Below are positions 18,866 to 27,180 of a stretch of 64,000 nucleotides of DNA, one piece after another. A program made the position numbers and the translations under genes. The DNA is from Blautia sp. (lineage in GTDB: Bacteria > Bacillota > Clostridia > Lachnospirales > Lachnospiraceae): positions 62,001-126,000 of the forward strand of contig JAETNR010000002.1 of assembly GCA_021772055.1 (NCBI GenBank), given 5' to 3'. Below the pieces are notes generated by a model. The model searched no databases. It saw only the letters and a program-made list of their open reading frames with translations, and was not told the origin of the DNA. Position 1 is the stretch's first letter; the number at the start of each line of letters is the position of its first letter.

Positions 18866-20674
18866 TTATTTATCATCCAGCTTCAGAACGCTCATAAAGG
18901 CTTTCTGGGGAATCTCCACATTTCCCACCTGGCGCATACGTTTCTTGCCTTCCTTCTGCTTTTCCAGAAGTTTCTTCTTACGGGTAATATCACCGCCATA
19001 GCATTTGGCGAGTACATCCTTGCGCATGGCTTTTACCGTTTCTCTGGCAATGATCTTGCTGCCGATGGCAGCCTGGATAGGAATTTCAAATAACTGACGC
19101 GGAATTTCATCCTTCAGCTTCTCACACATGCGGCGGCCCCTCTCATAAGCTGTCTCTCCGTGAACAATAAAGGACAGAGCATCCACCTCTTCCCTGTTCA
19201 CAAGAATATCCAGCTTCACAAGCTCACTGCGCTCATATCCGCACAACTCATAATCCAGAGAAGCATAGCCTCTGGAACGGGATTTCAGCGCATCGAAGAA
19301 ATCGTAGATAATCTCATTTAAGGGCAGCTTATATTTCAGAAGTGCTCTGGTTTCTTCCATATAATCCATACCTTCATACTGACCTCTGCGCTCCTGGCAA
19401 AGATCCATAATGGCACCGATAAACTCTGTCGTCACCATAATCTCTGCTTTGACCATGGGCTCTTCCATATATTCAATCTCAGAAGGATCCGGCAGATTGC
19501 TTGGATTCGTCAGGTCCATCACTTCTCCGTTGGTTTTATGGACTTTATAGATAACACTGGGCGCTGTGGTAACCAGATCCAGATTATACTCTCTCTCCAG
19601 GCGTTCCTGAATGATCTCCAGATGAAGCAGTCCCAGGAAACCGCAGCGGAAGCCAAAGCCCAATGCCACTGAGGTCTCAGGCTCATAAAACAGGGACGCA
19701 TCATTTAGCTGCAGCTTCTCCAGGGCATCCCGCAGATCGCCGTATTTCGCCCCGTCAGCAGGATACAGGCCGCAATATACCATCGGATTCACTTTCTTAT
19801 AACCCGGAAGCACTTCTGCGCACGGATTCTCGTCGTCCGTTACCGTATCGCCCACACGGGTATCTCTTACATTCTTAATGCTGGCAGTAATATAACCTAC
19901 CATACCTGCAGACAGCTCATCACAGGGAATAAACTGCCCAGCGCCAAAATATCCCACCTCTACCACTTCCGTCTTAAATCCGGTTGCCATCATGCGGATC
20001 TTCGTGCCTTTTTTCACACAGCCGTCCATCAGGCGGCAAAATACGATGACTCCCTTATAAGGATCATAAATGGAGTCAAAGATCAAAGCCTTTAAAGGCG
20101 CCCCGGGATCTCCGGAAGGAGCAGGGATCTTCTCTACGATCTGCTCCAGAACAGCGTCGATATTCAGGCCTACTTTGGCGGAAATCTGAGGTGCATCCTG
20201 TGCTTCCAGGCCAATCACATCCTCAATTTCATTAATAACTCTTTCCGGATCGGCACTGGGAAGGTCGATCTTGTTGATCACCGGAATCACGTCCAGGTCG
20301 TGGTCCAGTGCCATATAGACATTAGCCAGGGTTTGGGCTTCGATTCCCTGGGCAGCGTCTACCACCAGGATTGCACCGTCACATGCAGCAAGGCTTCTGG
20401 AAACTTCATAGTTAAAGTCAACATGCCCCGGGGTATCGATCAGGTTGAAAATATATTCTTCCCCGTCTTTTCCCTTATAAACAATACGTACGGCCTGGGA
20501 TTTAATGGTGATTCCCCGTTCCCTCTCAAGATCCATATTATCCAGAACCTGGGCCTGCATCTCACGTTCTGTTAAAAGGCCGGTCATTTCGATAATTCGG
20601 TCAGCCAGGGTGGATTTGCCGTGGTCAATATGTGCAATGATACAAAAATTACGAATTTTACTCTGGTCTGTCAT
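18866..20674 (-). CDS. lepA: Elongation factor 4 (LepA)
   Basis: The 602-residue translational GTPase has the G1 motif AHIDHGKST, the G3 motif DTPGHVDF and the G4 motif NKID, and ends with the LepA-specific C-terminal domain ([16 protein letters not shown]). LepA acts on ribosomes during initiation or stalled elongation. The ATG at 20674 lies ten bases after AGGAGG; the in-frame ATG at 20683 is only one base from it and is unlikely. It has its own promoter and is followed by the lipoprotein and hemW. Confidence 0.97.
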   Translation of the reverse strand: MTDQSKIRNFCIIAHIDHGKSTLADRIIEMTGLLTEREMQAQVLDNMDLERERGITIKSQAVRIVYKGKDGEEYIFNLIDTPGHVDFNYEVSRSLAACDGAILVVDAAQGIEAQTLANVYMALDHDLDVIPVINKIDLPSADPERVINEIEDVIGLEAQDAPQISAKVGLNIDAVLEQIVEKIPAPSGDPGAPLKALIFDSIYDPYKGVIVFCRLMDGCVKKGTKIRMMATGFKTEVVEVGYFGAGQFIPCDELSAGMVGYITASIKNVRDTRVGDTVTDDENPCAEVLPGYKKVNPMVYCGLYPADGAKYGDLRDALEKLQLNDASLFYEPETSVALGFGFRCGFLGLLHLEIIQERLEREYNLDLVTTAPSVIYKVHKTNGEVMDLTNPSNLPDPSEIEYMEEPMVKAEIMVTTEFIGAIMDLCQERRGQYEGMDYMEETRALLKYKLPLNEIIYDFFDALKSRSRGYASLDYELCGYERSELVKLDILVNREEVDALSFIVHGETAYERGRRMCEKLKDEIPRQLFEIPIQAAIGSKIIARETVKAMRKDVLAKCYGGDITRKKKLLEKQKEGKKRMRQVGNVEIPQKAFMSVLKLDDK

Positions 20675-20715
20675 GACAGACATTCCTCCTGTCCTCTATG
20701 TAATTCTCTTCTGAC

Positions 20716-20745
20716 AGTATAACACACACACGTTCGGTTTGTCAC
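20716..20745 (-). promoter_or_regulatory. Promoter of lepA
   Basis: On the minus strand GTGACA (20745-20740) and TATACT (20721-20716) are spaced by 18 bases and lie about 40 bases before the lepA start. Confidence 0.55.
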
Positions 20746-20791
20746 GGAGTTTATTCAATCCAAACTCATGTTTGTGATGTTTTACCAAAAA

Positions 20792-22099
20792 TCACCTGTT
20801 TCCCTGCAGAACCCTGTTCAGAATATCAGCAAAAGGCTCCATTGCGTTCTTCACCTCCTGCACGGTGTTGGTCTGGGCACCGGCTTCCAGAAGGAGAGCC
20901 CTCGGCCGCAGATGCAGATTATACCGAAGTCCTGCCAGATAGATTCCTCTGTAAAGTTCCGGGTAATACAGGGCAGCCTGGTACTCCAGCTGGAAAGAAA
21001 AGGCCAGATTATCCTGAATATAGGGATTTGGCAGATAATCCACAGGGCCGTTATTTACCGTATAGCTTAATCCATTGTAAAACATGATCTGTGCCGTGTC
21101 TTTTCCGTTGATCTCCGTAACAAGATGCCTATCCTCCGGAACTCCGTCCCTGTGAAGGTCTATAATGACTTCAATGGAAGGATTCTCCTCAAGCACCTTT
21201 TCTACATATTCTCTGGAAAAATCGTAGGCCCGGCTGCGGTCGATTTCTCCGTCTATAATGTCAAAGGTTTCTGTCACATGGATCACATTGTATCCATAAT
21301 TTTCTGTCAAAAGCCGGGTCAGGTAATTTCCCACACCCACAATGGTATCCTCCGTTTCCCCCTCTCTGGAATCCGCAAAGTTTTCCTGGCTGTGGCTGTG
21401 GTAAATGAGAATCTGGGGAGCCTCAGGTTCCTTATGCAAAGTCAGGTCCTTTGCCAGGAACCGGGCAGCATTCAGTTGTTCCGCACTGGTGGATGTGTTT
21501 TGGTCCAAAATATAGAACTGTCCCAGAAGATAGTCATAATCTGCCAGAGTCTCGGCCGACAGATCCACTGCAGGATGCGGTTTCAGAGCATCCTGAGGCA
21601 GCGCGGCGGCCGTTACCTCTTCCTCCGGGATTCTCTGTGTCTGTTTTTGTACGCCTTCCTCGTCCTGTGACTGTTCTTCTGCTCCTGCCTCTTCCTGCGG
21701 TTGTTTTTCTTCCTCTGCTTCATCCTGCGGCAGTTCTTCCGTTCCTGCCTTTTCTGAATTTTTCTTTTCCGCATCTGCTTTCTTTGGGATACTTCCCTGC
21801 TTTTCCTCTGAATCATCAGAAACAGACAGGTTGTCCGCATCCCCGTTTTCTTTCAGACTCCGGTCATTTTCTCTTCGAACCTGCTCGCCTAAATACTTTG
21901 CATTGGAAGCAATGATCATTTCATACGTCTCCGGATCCTCCCGCAAGGGTACGCTGCCGGCCTCTTTTTCCAGGAAGCAATACAGCGGAAGCCGCCTGTA
22001 TACATTCTCCTGCAGGAAAAAGGGTCCTGGCATCAAGGCCAGAACAGCAAAAAAACACAGGCTCATCAATACGCAGAATGCCTTCTGGAAATTCGTCAC
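20792..22099 (-). CDS. spoIIP: Stage II sporulation protein P
   Basis: The 435-residue protein has an N-terminal membrane anchor, a low-complexity Glu/Gln-rich region of about 90 residues (roughly 85-170) and a C-terminal SpoIIP amidase/endopeptidase domain (ILIYHSHSQENF with a zinc-ligand histidine, DLHRDGVP, and a conserved LLEAGAQTNTVQEV end). SpoIIP removes septal peptidoglycan during engulfment together with SpoIID. The start is GTG, seven bases after GAGG. It follows gpr in the same direction, as in other spore-forming clostridia. The acidic linker is longer than usual and made of near-repeats. Confidence 0.93.
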   Translation of the reverse strand: MTNFQKAFCVLMSLCFFAVLALMPGPFFLQENVYRRLPLYCFLEKEAGSVPLREDPETYEMIIASNAKYLGEQVRRENDRSLKENGDADNLSVSDDSEEKQGSIPKKADAEKKNSEKAGTEELPQDEAEEEKQPQEEAGAEEQSQDEEGVQKQTQRIPEEEVTAAALPQDALKPHPAVDLSAETLADYDYLLGQFYILDQNTSTSAEQLNAARFLAKDLTLHKEPEAPQILIYHSHSQENFADSREGETEDTIVGVGNYLTRLLTENYGYNVIHVTETFDIIDGEIDRSRAYDFSREYVEKVLEENPSIEVIIDLHRDGVPEDRHLVTEINGKDTAQIMFYNGLSYTVNNGPVDYLPNPYIQDNLAFSFQLEYQAALYYPELYRGIYLAGLRYNLHLRPRALLLEAGAQTNTVQEVKNAMEPFADILNRVLQGNR

Positions 22100-22173
22100 A
22101 TAATCACCTCTTTAAAGGTATCCTATGACAAAAATACGGAGAATATACCGTCCATGCGGATGCCCACGCCTTT

Positions 22174-23082
22174 TTAGTTTTGGGCAAACGCCATATTTAA
22201 GCCTTCCGATATGGTAAAACTCAGGTATTTCATCGTCTCGTCCACATCCTTCGGTGTCACGAACATGCTGTGAAGATGGGGCGGAATCATCTCTTCCAGA
22301 AACTCCTTCTGCTCTGCCTCCTCCAACGCATCCAGCAGATGAGCCATAGAATCATGTACGATGGTAGCTGCATCCACCACCGTGGGCACGCCGATTCCGA
22401 TCACCTTTACCTGCAGGTTTTCCTCTGTCAGTCCCACTCTGTGATTACCCACTCCGGAACCGGGATGGATTCCCGTATCTGTAATCTGAATCGTCCGATT
22501 CAGCCTTTTTACACTGCGCGCGGCCAGAGCATCGATTGCGATCACTACATCCGGCTTTATTTCACTTACCACGCCTTCTACGATCTCAGAAGTCTCCATT
22601 CCCGTCTGTGCCATCACACCCGGAATAATTCCGCTGGTACAGTGCATTTTTTCTTCCCCCAGTCCCTTTAGCCCGTATTCCCGTATAATGTGCCTTGTCA
22701 TATGCATATTTTCCACCACATGGGGACCCAGGGAATCTGCCGTAATGCCCTGGTTTCCAAGCCCCACCACCAAAATGGATTTATCACTGTCAAGGTCAAT
22801 CAGCTGCCGCAAATGACGGGCTACCTCTTCTGAAACTTCCCTGTGATAATCCTCATCCGGAACAGATAAATTTGGGGCCTCAATGGTAATATAATTTCCC
22901 TGAGGTCTTCCCATGGTCTTTGCCCCGTTTTCCGTGCGGATTTTTACAACGGTAGTCCGGATGTCCTTCTCTTCATTATAGTCCTCCTTCACCTCCACAC
23001 CCCGGATTTCCACATTCTCTTCCGTGAACCGTTCCGTCGCCTCCAATGCCAGGTCAGTTCTGACCCTGTAACTTCCCATCAT
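22174..23082 (-). CDS. gpr: GPR germination protease
   Basis: The 302-residue protein matches the GPR family of atypical aspartic endoproteases, which degrade the small acid-soluble spore proteins during germination. It is made as a zymogen in the forespore. Visible family stretches include VRTDLALEA at the N-terminus (near the propeptide cleavage site), VVGLGNQGITADSLGP and VIAIDALAARS. The ATG has GGAGG eight bases upstream. spoIIP follows 74 bases later. The upstream region holds a large hairpin element. Together with spoIIP it shows that the organism sporulates or derives from a spore former. Confidence 0.95.
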   Translation of the reverse strand: MMGSYRVRTDLALEATERFTEENVEIRGVEVKEDYNEEKDIRTTVVKIRTENGAKTMGRPQGNYITIEAPNLSVPDEDYHREVSEEVARHLRQLIDLDSDKSILVVGLGNQGITADSLGPHVVENMHMTRHIIREYGLKGLGEEKMHCTSGIIPGVMAQTGMETSEIVEGVVSEIKPDVVIAIDALAARSVKRLNRTIQITDTGIHPGSGVGNHRVGLTEENLQVKVIGIGVPTVVDAATIVHDSMAHLLDALEEAEQKEFLEEMIPPHLHSMFVTPKDVDETMKYLSFTISEGLNMAFAQN

Positions 23083-23108
23083 AATCTCAACCTCCGATTT
23101 TCAGCATT

Positions 23109-23200
23109 CTTCCATCGCTACATTTCACGGGATGGGGAAGGGCTCCCGGGTTCCTGTCTCCGGCAGCCCTTCCCCACCCCGTGAAATGTAACCTTCCATC
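23109..23200. mobile_element. MITE-like hairpin element with 8-bp flanking direct repeats
   Basis: The core at 23117-23192 is 76 bp. Its arms, 23119-23144 and 23165-23190, pair over 26 bases with a single A/G mismatch around a 20-base loop. Exact copies of CTTCCATC sit on either side (23109-23116 and 23193-23200), each directly abutting the core. This is the pattern left by insertion of a small non-autonomous element with 8-bp target duplication. It carries no coding capacity. It lies in the gpr-rpsT divergent region and would fold into the 5' leader of the gpr mRNA if that promoter is further upstream. Confidence 0.5.
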
Positions 23201-23231
23201 ATATTTTTTACCTATTTTGCAGAATTATGTA

Positions 23232-23260
23232 TTGACATTCCTGCTAAATTATACTAAGAT
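23232..23260 (+). promoter_or_regulatory. Promoter of rpsT
   Basis: A perfect TTGACA (23232-23237) is followed after 17 bases by TAAGAT (23255-23260). The rpsT start codon lies about 80 bases further on. The leader is short enough for the autogenous control known for S20, but no specific structure was recognised. Confidence 0.55.
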
Positions 23261-23340
23261 ATATAAGCATGTTCGCAGGAGCGCCCGTGTCTGTTTCTGC
23301 GAAAAACATTTTACTATTACCCTGATTGGAGGTGTACGAA

Positions 23341-23604
23341 TTGGCTAATATTAAATCTGCAAAGAAAAGAATTTTAGTAAACAAAACCAAAGCTGCGAGA
23401 AACAAATCTATCCGCTCCGCTGTTAAGACTTCCATTAAAAAAGTAGAAACAGCAGTCGCAAACAAGGATAAAGAAGCTGCACAGGTTGCATTAACAGATG
23501 CGATCTCCACAATCAGCAAAGCAACTTCCAAAGGTGTTTATCACAAAAACAACTGCGCCAGAAAAGTTTCTCGTTTAACAAAAGCCGTAAACAGCATCGG
23601 CTGA
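23341..23604 (+). CDS. rpsT: 30S ribosomal protein S20
   Basis: The 87-residue basic protein begins MANIKSAKKRILVNKTKAARN and matches S20 over its full length; S20 binds 16S rRNA early in assembly of the small subunit. The start is TTG at 23341, with GGAGGT about eight bases upstream. An in-frame TTG at 23326 would add five residues and overlap the ribosome site, so it is rejected. It is transcribed away from gpr and ends before a strong bidirectional terminator region. Confidence 0.97.
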   Translation: MANIKSAKKRILVNKTKAARNKSIRSAVKTSIKKVETAVANKDKEAAQVALTDAISTISKATSKGVYHKNNCARKVSRLTKAVNSIG

Positions 23605-23615
23605 TAAACGATTGA

Positions 23616-23676
23616 TTTTAATTATAAGCTTATAATTAAAAGGACAGCCACAACCGTCATGTGACTGTCTTTTTGT
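23616..23676 (+). terminator. Perfect AT-rich palindrome plus intrinsic terminator of rpsT
   Basis: The first part, 23616-23641, is a 26-bp perfect palindrome (13+13, centre AAGCTT). Directly after it, GACAGCCACA (23643-23652) pairs with TGTGACTGTC (23660-23669), one mismatch, followed by TTTTTGTTTT. The second stem is a normal terminator; it also faces the AraC gene stop at 23678. Confidence 0.85.
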
Positions 23677-23677
23677 T

Positions 23678-24445
23678 TTATCCTTCTCTCCCTGGCTCTG
23701 ACCGGAAGGATGCCGGACTTTTCCCGGTCACCAGCTTAAACATTTTTGAAAAGTTGCAGGTATCCAGGTAACCCACCATGTCAGCCACAGTAGCAACAGG
23801 ATATCCCTCCTTCAGAAATTCTTTTGCCCTTTCCATCCGGTACTCCATCAGGAAACGTTTCAGGGTTTTCCCGTATCTCTGCTTAAACAGGCGGGAAAGA
23901 TACCGACGGTCCAGATTCACCATTCCCGCAAGTCCCTCCACAGTAATATTGCTCATATAATTATAGCGGATGTATTCCCAGACTTCTCCGGCATAATCCC
24001 TGTTCTGCTTTCGGTCACTGAATATTTCGCAATACAGCCTGAACAAAATTCCGGCAAGATATTCTTTTCTTGTATTTTGGATTTCCTCTGCTCTGCGGAT
24101 ATCATAAAAATTCCCCGGTGAAAATTTCAATACAGGAGGAAGCTGCCAGAAGTCATCTGCAAGCGTCCCATCAAACCCGATCCACACATAATACCAGGGA
24201 TCCTCCCTGTCCGCCTGATAACGGGTAACCTGATCCGGCTTAATCAGAAAGCATTCCCCTGCTGACAAAGAATACTCCTTTCCCTCCACCTGATAGATTC
24301 CCTTTCCCTCCAGGATATAATGAAGCAGATAATACTCCCGCACTGCAGGTCCAAAAAAATGCCCCGGGCTGCAGCGGTCAAACCCTGCAAAAAGCGGATT
24401 TAATTCATGAAATTTTTTATCAGAACCAGCACTGATCTCAAGCAT
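23678..24445 (-). CDS. AraC family transcriptional regulator
   Basis: The 255-residue protein has an N-terminal cupin-like sugar-sensing domain (LHYILEGKGIYQVEGKEYSLSAGECFLIKPDQ) and a C-terminal pair of helix-turn-helix motifs (ITVEGLAGMVNLDRRYLSRLFKQRYG and VATVADMVGYLDTCNFSKMFK, quoted in part). Such regulators usually activate a sugar operon when its inducer is bound. It is divergent from the GH4 glycosidase with 214 bases between the start codons, so control of that gene is the natural inference. It ends convergently against rpsT. Confidence 0.9.
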   Translation of the reverse strand: MLEISAGSDKKFHELNPLFAGFDRCSPGHFFGPAVREYYLLHYILEGKGIYQVEGKEYSLSAGECFLIKPDQVTRYQADREDPWYYVWIGFDGTLADDFWQLPPVLKFSPGNFYDIRRAEEIQNTRKEYLAGILFRLYCEIFSDRKQNRDYAGEVWEYIRYNYMSNITVEGLAGMVNLDRRYLSRLFKQRYGKTLKRFLMEYRMERAKEFLKEGYPVATVADMVGYLDTCNFSKMFKLVTGKSPASFRSEPGREG

Positions 24446-24602
24446 CGAATCTTCCTTCCTAGTCTTCCATTTCTGATACAGATATATTCATAAGTTACAT
24501 TTTGACATGTACCCGGCACTTTTGTCAATCGTTTTTTCCAGGACAGTATGTTATGATCTTTTTATCAAAAAAACAGATGCTTTTTCAGCCTGATCCAGCG
24601 TG

Positions 24603-24644
24603 TGCGCCGTCACGCTCAGGTATATTCTTATCCGAAACGGCGCA
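24603..24644 (+). promoter_or_regulatory. Leader hairpin ahead of the GH4 gene
   Basis: TGCGCCGT (24603-24610) pairs exactly with ACGGCGCA (24637-24644), closing a 26-base loop 15 bases before the start codon and next to the ribosome site. In the rest of the 24446-24659 region TTGACA and TGTCAA face each other (near 24507 and 24528), but no good sigma-A promoter with correct spacing is seen, which would fit an activator-dependent promoter. Confidence 0.4.
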
Positions 24645-24659
24645 GAAAAGAGGAATGCT

Positions 24660-25982
24660 ATGATAAAAATCACATTTATGGGAGCCGGGAGTACGGTCTT
24701 TGTAAAAAATGTCCTTGGGGACACGCTTCTCACCCCGGAGCTCTGCCAATCAGAAATTGCACTTTATGACATTGACGAAGAACGTCTTAAGGAATCCCGG
24801 CTTCTGATTGAACGGTTAAATGAAAACTTAAATCAATCCAGAGCTGTCATCCGAACCTATCTTGGACCGAAAGCCCGTAAAGATGCCCTGCGTGATGCGG
24901 ACTTTGTAATCAATGCCATTCAGGTAGGGGGATATGATCCCTGTACCATTACGGATTTTGAGATTCCAAAAAAATACGGTCTTCGCCAGACCATTGGAGA
25001 TACTCTAGGAATCGGCGGAATTTTCCGTGCCCTGCGCACCATTCCGGTGCTGGAGGATTTTGCAGCTGATATAGAAGAAGTCTGCCCTAAGGCATGGTTT
25101 TTAAATTACACCAATCCTATGGCAATCCTCACCGGATATCTTAATCAATATACCAACGTCCGGACCATCGGTTTATGCCACAGTGTCCAGGTCTGCGCTC
25201 CAGAACTGCTCCGCAGCTTAGATATGGAGGAATATGTGGATCATGTGGAAACCACCATAGCGGGAATCAACCACATGGCCTGGCTGCTCAGCATCCGTGA
25301 CCTTAACGGCAATGACCTGTATCCGGAGATCAAACGGCGGGCATTCCAAAAAAGCGAGGAAGGCCCCCATAAGGACATGGTGCGCTATGAATACATGCGC
25401 CGCCTTGGCTACTACTGCACAGAATCCAGTGAACATAACGCAGAATATAATATGTTCTTCATCAAGTCACGGTATCCGGAACTGATCGAAAAATACAATA
25501 TTCCGCTGGATGAATATCCAAGACGCTGTATCAAACAAATTTCCGACTGGAAAAAGACCCGCGATGATCTCCTCAGTGATCCGCACATTACCCATGAAAG
25601 AAGCCGGGAATATGCATCACATATCATGGAGGCAATGGTCACAGGAAACCCGATCAAAATCGGTGGAAATGTAATGAATACCGGACTGATTCCCAACCTT
25701 CCCGCCAAAGCATGTGTGGAAGTTCCCTGTCTTGTTGACCGGAGCGGCATCACTCCATGCTATGTAGGAGAACTTCCTCTTCAGCTTGCGGCAATGAATA
25801 CGACAAACATCAACACCCAGCTGCTTACCATCGAAGCAGCCCGCACCAGAAGCCGTGAAACTCTGTATCAGGCAGCCATGATGGATCCTCATACTGCTTC
25901 AGAGCTTTCCATCGATGATATTGTCTCTCTGTGTGATGATCTTCTGGAGGCACATAAAGACTGGCTTCCGGAATATAAATAA
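24660..25982 (+). CDS. GH4 family glycosidase (alpha-galactosidase / alpha-glucosidase type)
   Basis: The 440-residue protein belongs to glycoside hydrolase family 4, which uses NAD+ and a divalent metal (usually Mn2+) in a redox-elimination mechanism. The NAD-binding loop is FMGAGST at residues 6-12. The metal ligands are Cys173 in LCHSVQ and His205 in GINHMAW. The CHSVQ form is that of MelA/AglA-like alpha-glycosidases rather than 6-phospho enzymes. The ATG at 24660 has AGAGGA upstream; an in-frame start at 24600 would fall in the leader hairpin. No transporter is adjacent, so the substrate must come from elsewhere. The divergent AraC protein is the likely regulator. Confidence 0.9.
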   Translation: MIKITFMGAGSTVFVKNVLGDTLLTPELCQSEIALYDIDEERLKESRLLIERLNENLNQSRAVIRTYLGPKARKDALRDADFVINAIQVGGYDPCTITDFEIPKKYGLRQTIGDTLGIGGIFRALRTIPVLEDFAADIEEVCPKAWFLNYTNPMAILTGYLNQYTNVRTIGLCHSVQVCAPELLRSLDMEEYVDHVETTIAGINHMAWLLSIRDLNGNDLYPEIKRRAFQKSEEGPHKDMVRYEYMRRLGYYCTESSEHNAEYNMFFIKSRYPELIEKYNIPLDEYPRRCIKQISDWKKTRDDLLSDPHITHERSREYASHIMEAMVTGNPIKIGGNVMNTGLIPNLPAKACVEVPCLVDRSGITPCYVGELPLQLAAMNTTNINTQLLTIEAARTRSRETLYQAAMMDPHTASELSIDDIVSLCDDLLEAHKDWLPEYK

Positions 25983-26002
25983 AAATATTATTCTTCTGTC
26001 AA

Positions 26003-26030
26003 GACCACCAGCTAAGCCGGTGGTTTTGAT
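26003..26030 (+). terminator. Terminator of the GH4 gene
   Basis: ACCACC (26004-26009) pairs with GGTGGT (26019-26024) around a short loop and is followed by a T-rich run (TTTTGATTTT). Confidence 0.65.
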
Positions 26031-26145
26031 TTTGCGCTTTTATCAGCAGCATCATCGCCTGCGCATTTCATGCTGTATGAAGGGCAAAAAAGATAAGATA
26101 ATGTAAACCACTGCCATATTTTGACAAATTTTGCATATATTATGC

Positions 26146-26164
26146 GCTACAATATGATTGTAGC
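26146..26164 (+). promoter_or_regulatory. 19-bp palindrome upstream of the Rpn gene
   Basis: GCTACAAT (26146-26153) and ATTGTAGC (26157-26164) form an exact inverted repeat with a 3-base centre. It sits about 25 bases after a TTGACA (26121-26126) and directly before the first possible start codon. It could be an operator or a leader hairpin. Confidence 0.4.
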
Positions 26165-26203
26165 ATGCAAGAAACTATGTTAAAATTATGGGAGAAATAT
26201 AAA

Positions 26204-27118
26204 ATGAAAGAGATACAGAAAAAATATCCAAAACCTTTACAGGAGCTTACGCTCTTGGACAGATTTTTGTTTGATACGGCTATGGCAAACCCGGAAATTT
26301 GTCAAAATGTGTTGTCCATTATTCTGAATGAACGGAAAATATCCAATGTAACCGTAGGAATAGCAGAGAAAACACTTGAGCCATACTATGACTCAAGAGC
26401 AGTGAGACTGGATCTGCTGGCATTTGATGAAGCGGATACCGTATATGATGCAGAAGCGCAAAAGGAAAACAAAGGGCACAGAGCCACATGCCGGAGGAGC
26501 AGGATTTATCAGGCATACATTGATGTGAATCTTCTGAAACCTGGTGAGACAAACTTCGGAAAACTGAATGATACATATGTGATTTTTATCTGTCCTTTCG
26601 ATCTGTTCGGATATAAGAAATACAGATATACGTTTCGCATGACCTGTGATGAGGTTCCGGGGTTGGAAATGAATGATGGCGCGGTAAGGATATTTTTGAA
26701 TACTCATGGGGAGAATGATGATGAAGTACCGAAGGAATTAGCAGAATTTCTTCATTATATGGAGGATTCGGTAGACAATTCGGAAGAAATTACCAGCCCA
26801 AGAGTAAAGCAGCTCGCAAAACAGGTGGATGATATCAAATCCAGTCAGGAAGTTGGTGTGAAATATATGAGAATGTGGGAAGAACTTGTTGAGGCAAAGA
26901 AAGAGGGAAGGGAAGAAGGCAAGAAGGAAGGCAGAATACTGAGTAAAATTGAACAGGTACGGAAGACCCTGAAAGAGGGATGTGAACTGTCTCAATTGGC
27001 ACATTTTTTAAACGAGAAACCGGATAATATTGAATTGATAAAGAATTCGATTTCTGAAAATCCGGAAATGGATGATGAAGAAATTTTAGAAGTAATAAAA
27101 GAACTCTGGACAGAATGA
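26204..27118 (+). CDS. Rpn family recombination-promoting nuclease / PD-(D/E)XK transposase-like protein
   Basis: The protein of about 304 residues matches the Rpn/YhgA family, formerly called putative transposases. Its N-terminus (LTLLDRFLFDTAMANPEICQ) and the nuclease core LDLLAFDE...YDAEAQKEN, giving the D and E-x-Q of a PD-(D/E)XK site, are typical, as is the charged coiled C-terminus with the EGREEGKKEGR repeat. In E. coli, Rpn proteins cut DNA and promote RecA-independent recombination. ATG at 26204 has GGAG nine bases upstream; ATG at 26165 is also in frame but abuts a palindrome. The gene stands alone, opposite in direction to holA, in an accessory stretch. Confidence 0.85.
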   Translation: MKEIQKKYPKPLQELTLLDRFLFDTAMANPEICQNVLSIILNERKISNVTVGIAEKTLEPYYDSRAVRLDLLAFDEADTVYDAEAQKENKGHRATCRRSRIYQAYIDVNLLKPGETNFGKLNDTYVIFICPFDLFGYKKYRYTFRMTCDEVPGLEMNDGAVRIFLNTHGENDDEVPKELAEFLHYMEDSVDNSEEITSPRVKQLAKQVDDIKSSQEVGVKYMRMWEELVEAKKEGREEGKKEGRILSKIEQVRKTLKEGCELSQLAHFLNEKPDNIELIKNSISENPEMDDEEILEVIKELWTE

Positions 27119-27127
27119 AAGAAGCAT

Positions 27128-27180
27128 AAAAAACGCCGTCCTTCCGAGAGGCAATCCTCCCGGAAGAACAGCGTTTTTAT
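27128..27180. terminator. Bidirectional terminator between Rpn and holA
   Basis: AAAAAACGC at the left pairs with GCGTTTTT at the right, with inner pairing CTTCCG (27141-27146) to CGGAAG (27161-27166) and AGG to CCT. The flanking A and T runs allow use on both strands. The holA stop codon lies inside the T run. Confidence 0.8.

Noticed and set aside
23244-23531. Open frame on the minus strand over rpsT
   Set aside because: It is the complement of the S20 gene with no ribosome site or family match.
26393-27004. Several open frames on the minus strand within the Rpn gene
   Set aside because: They have no ribosome sites or domain matches and overlap a recognisable gene.
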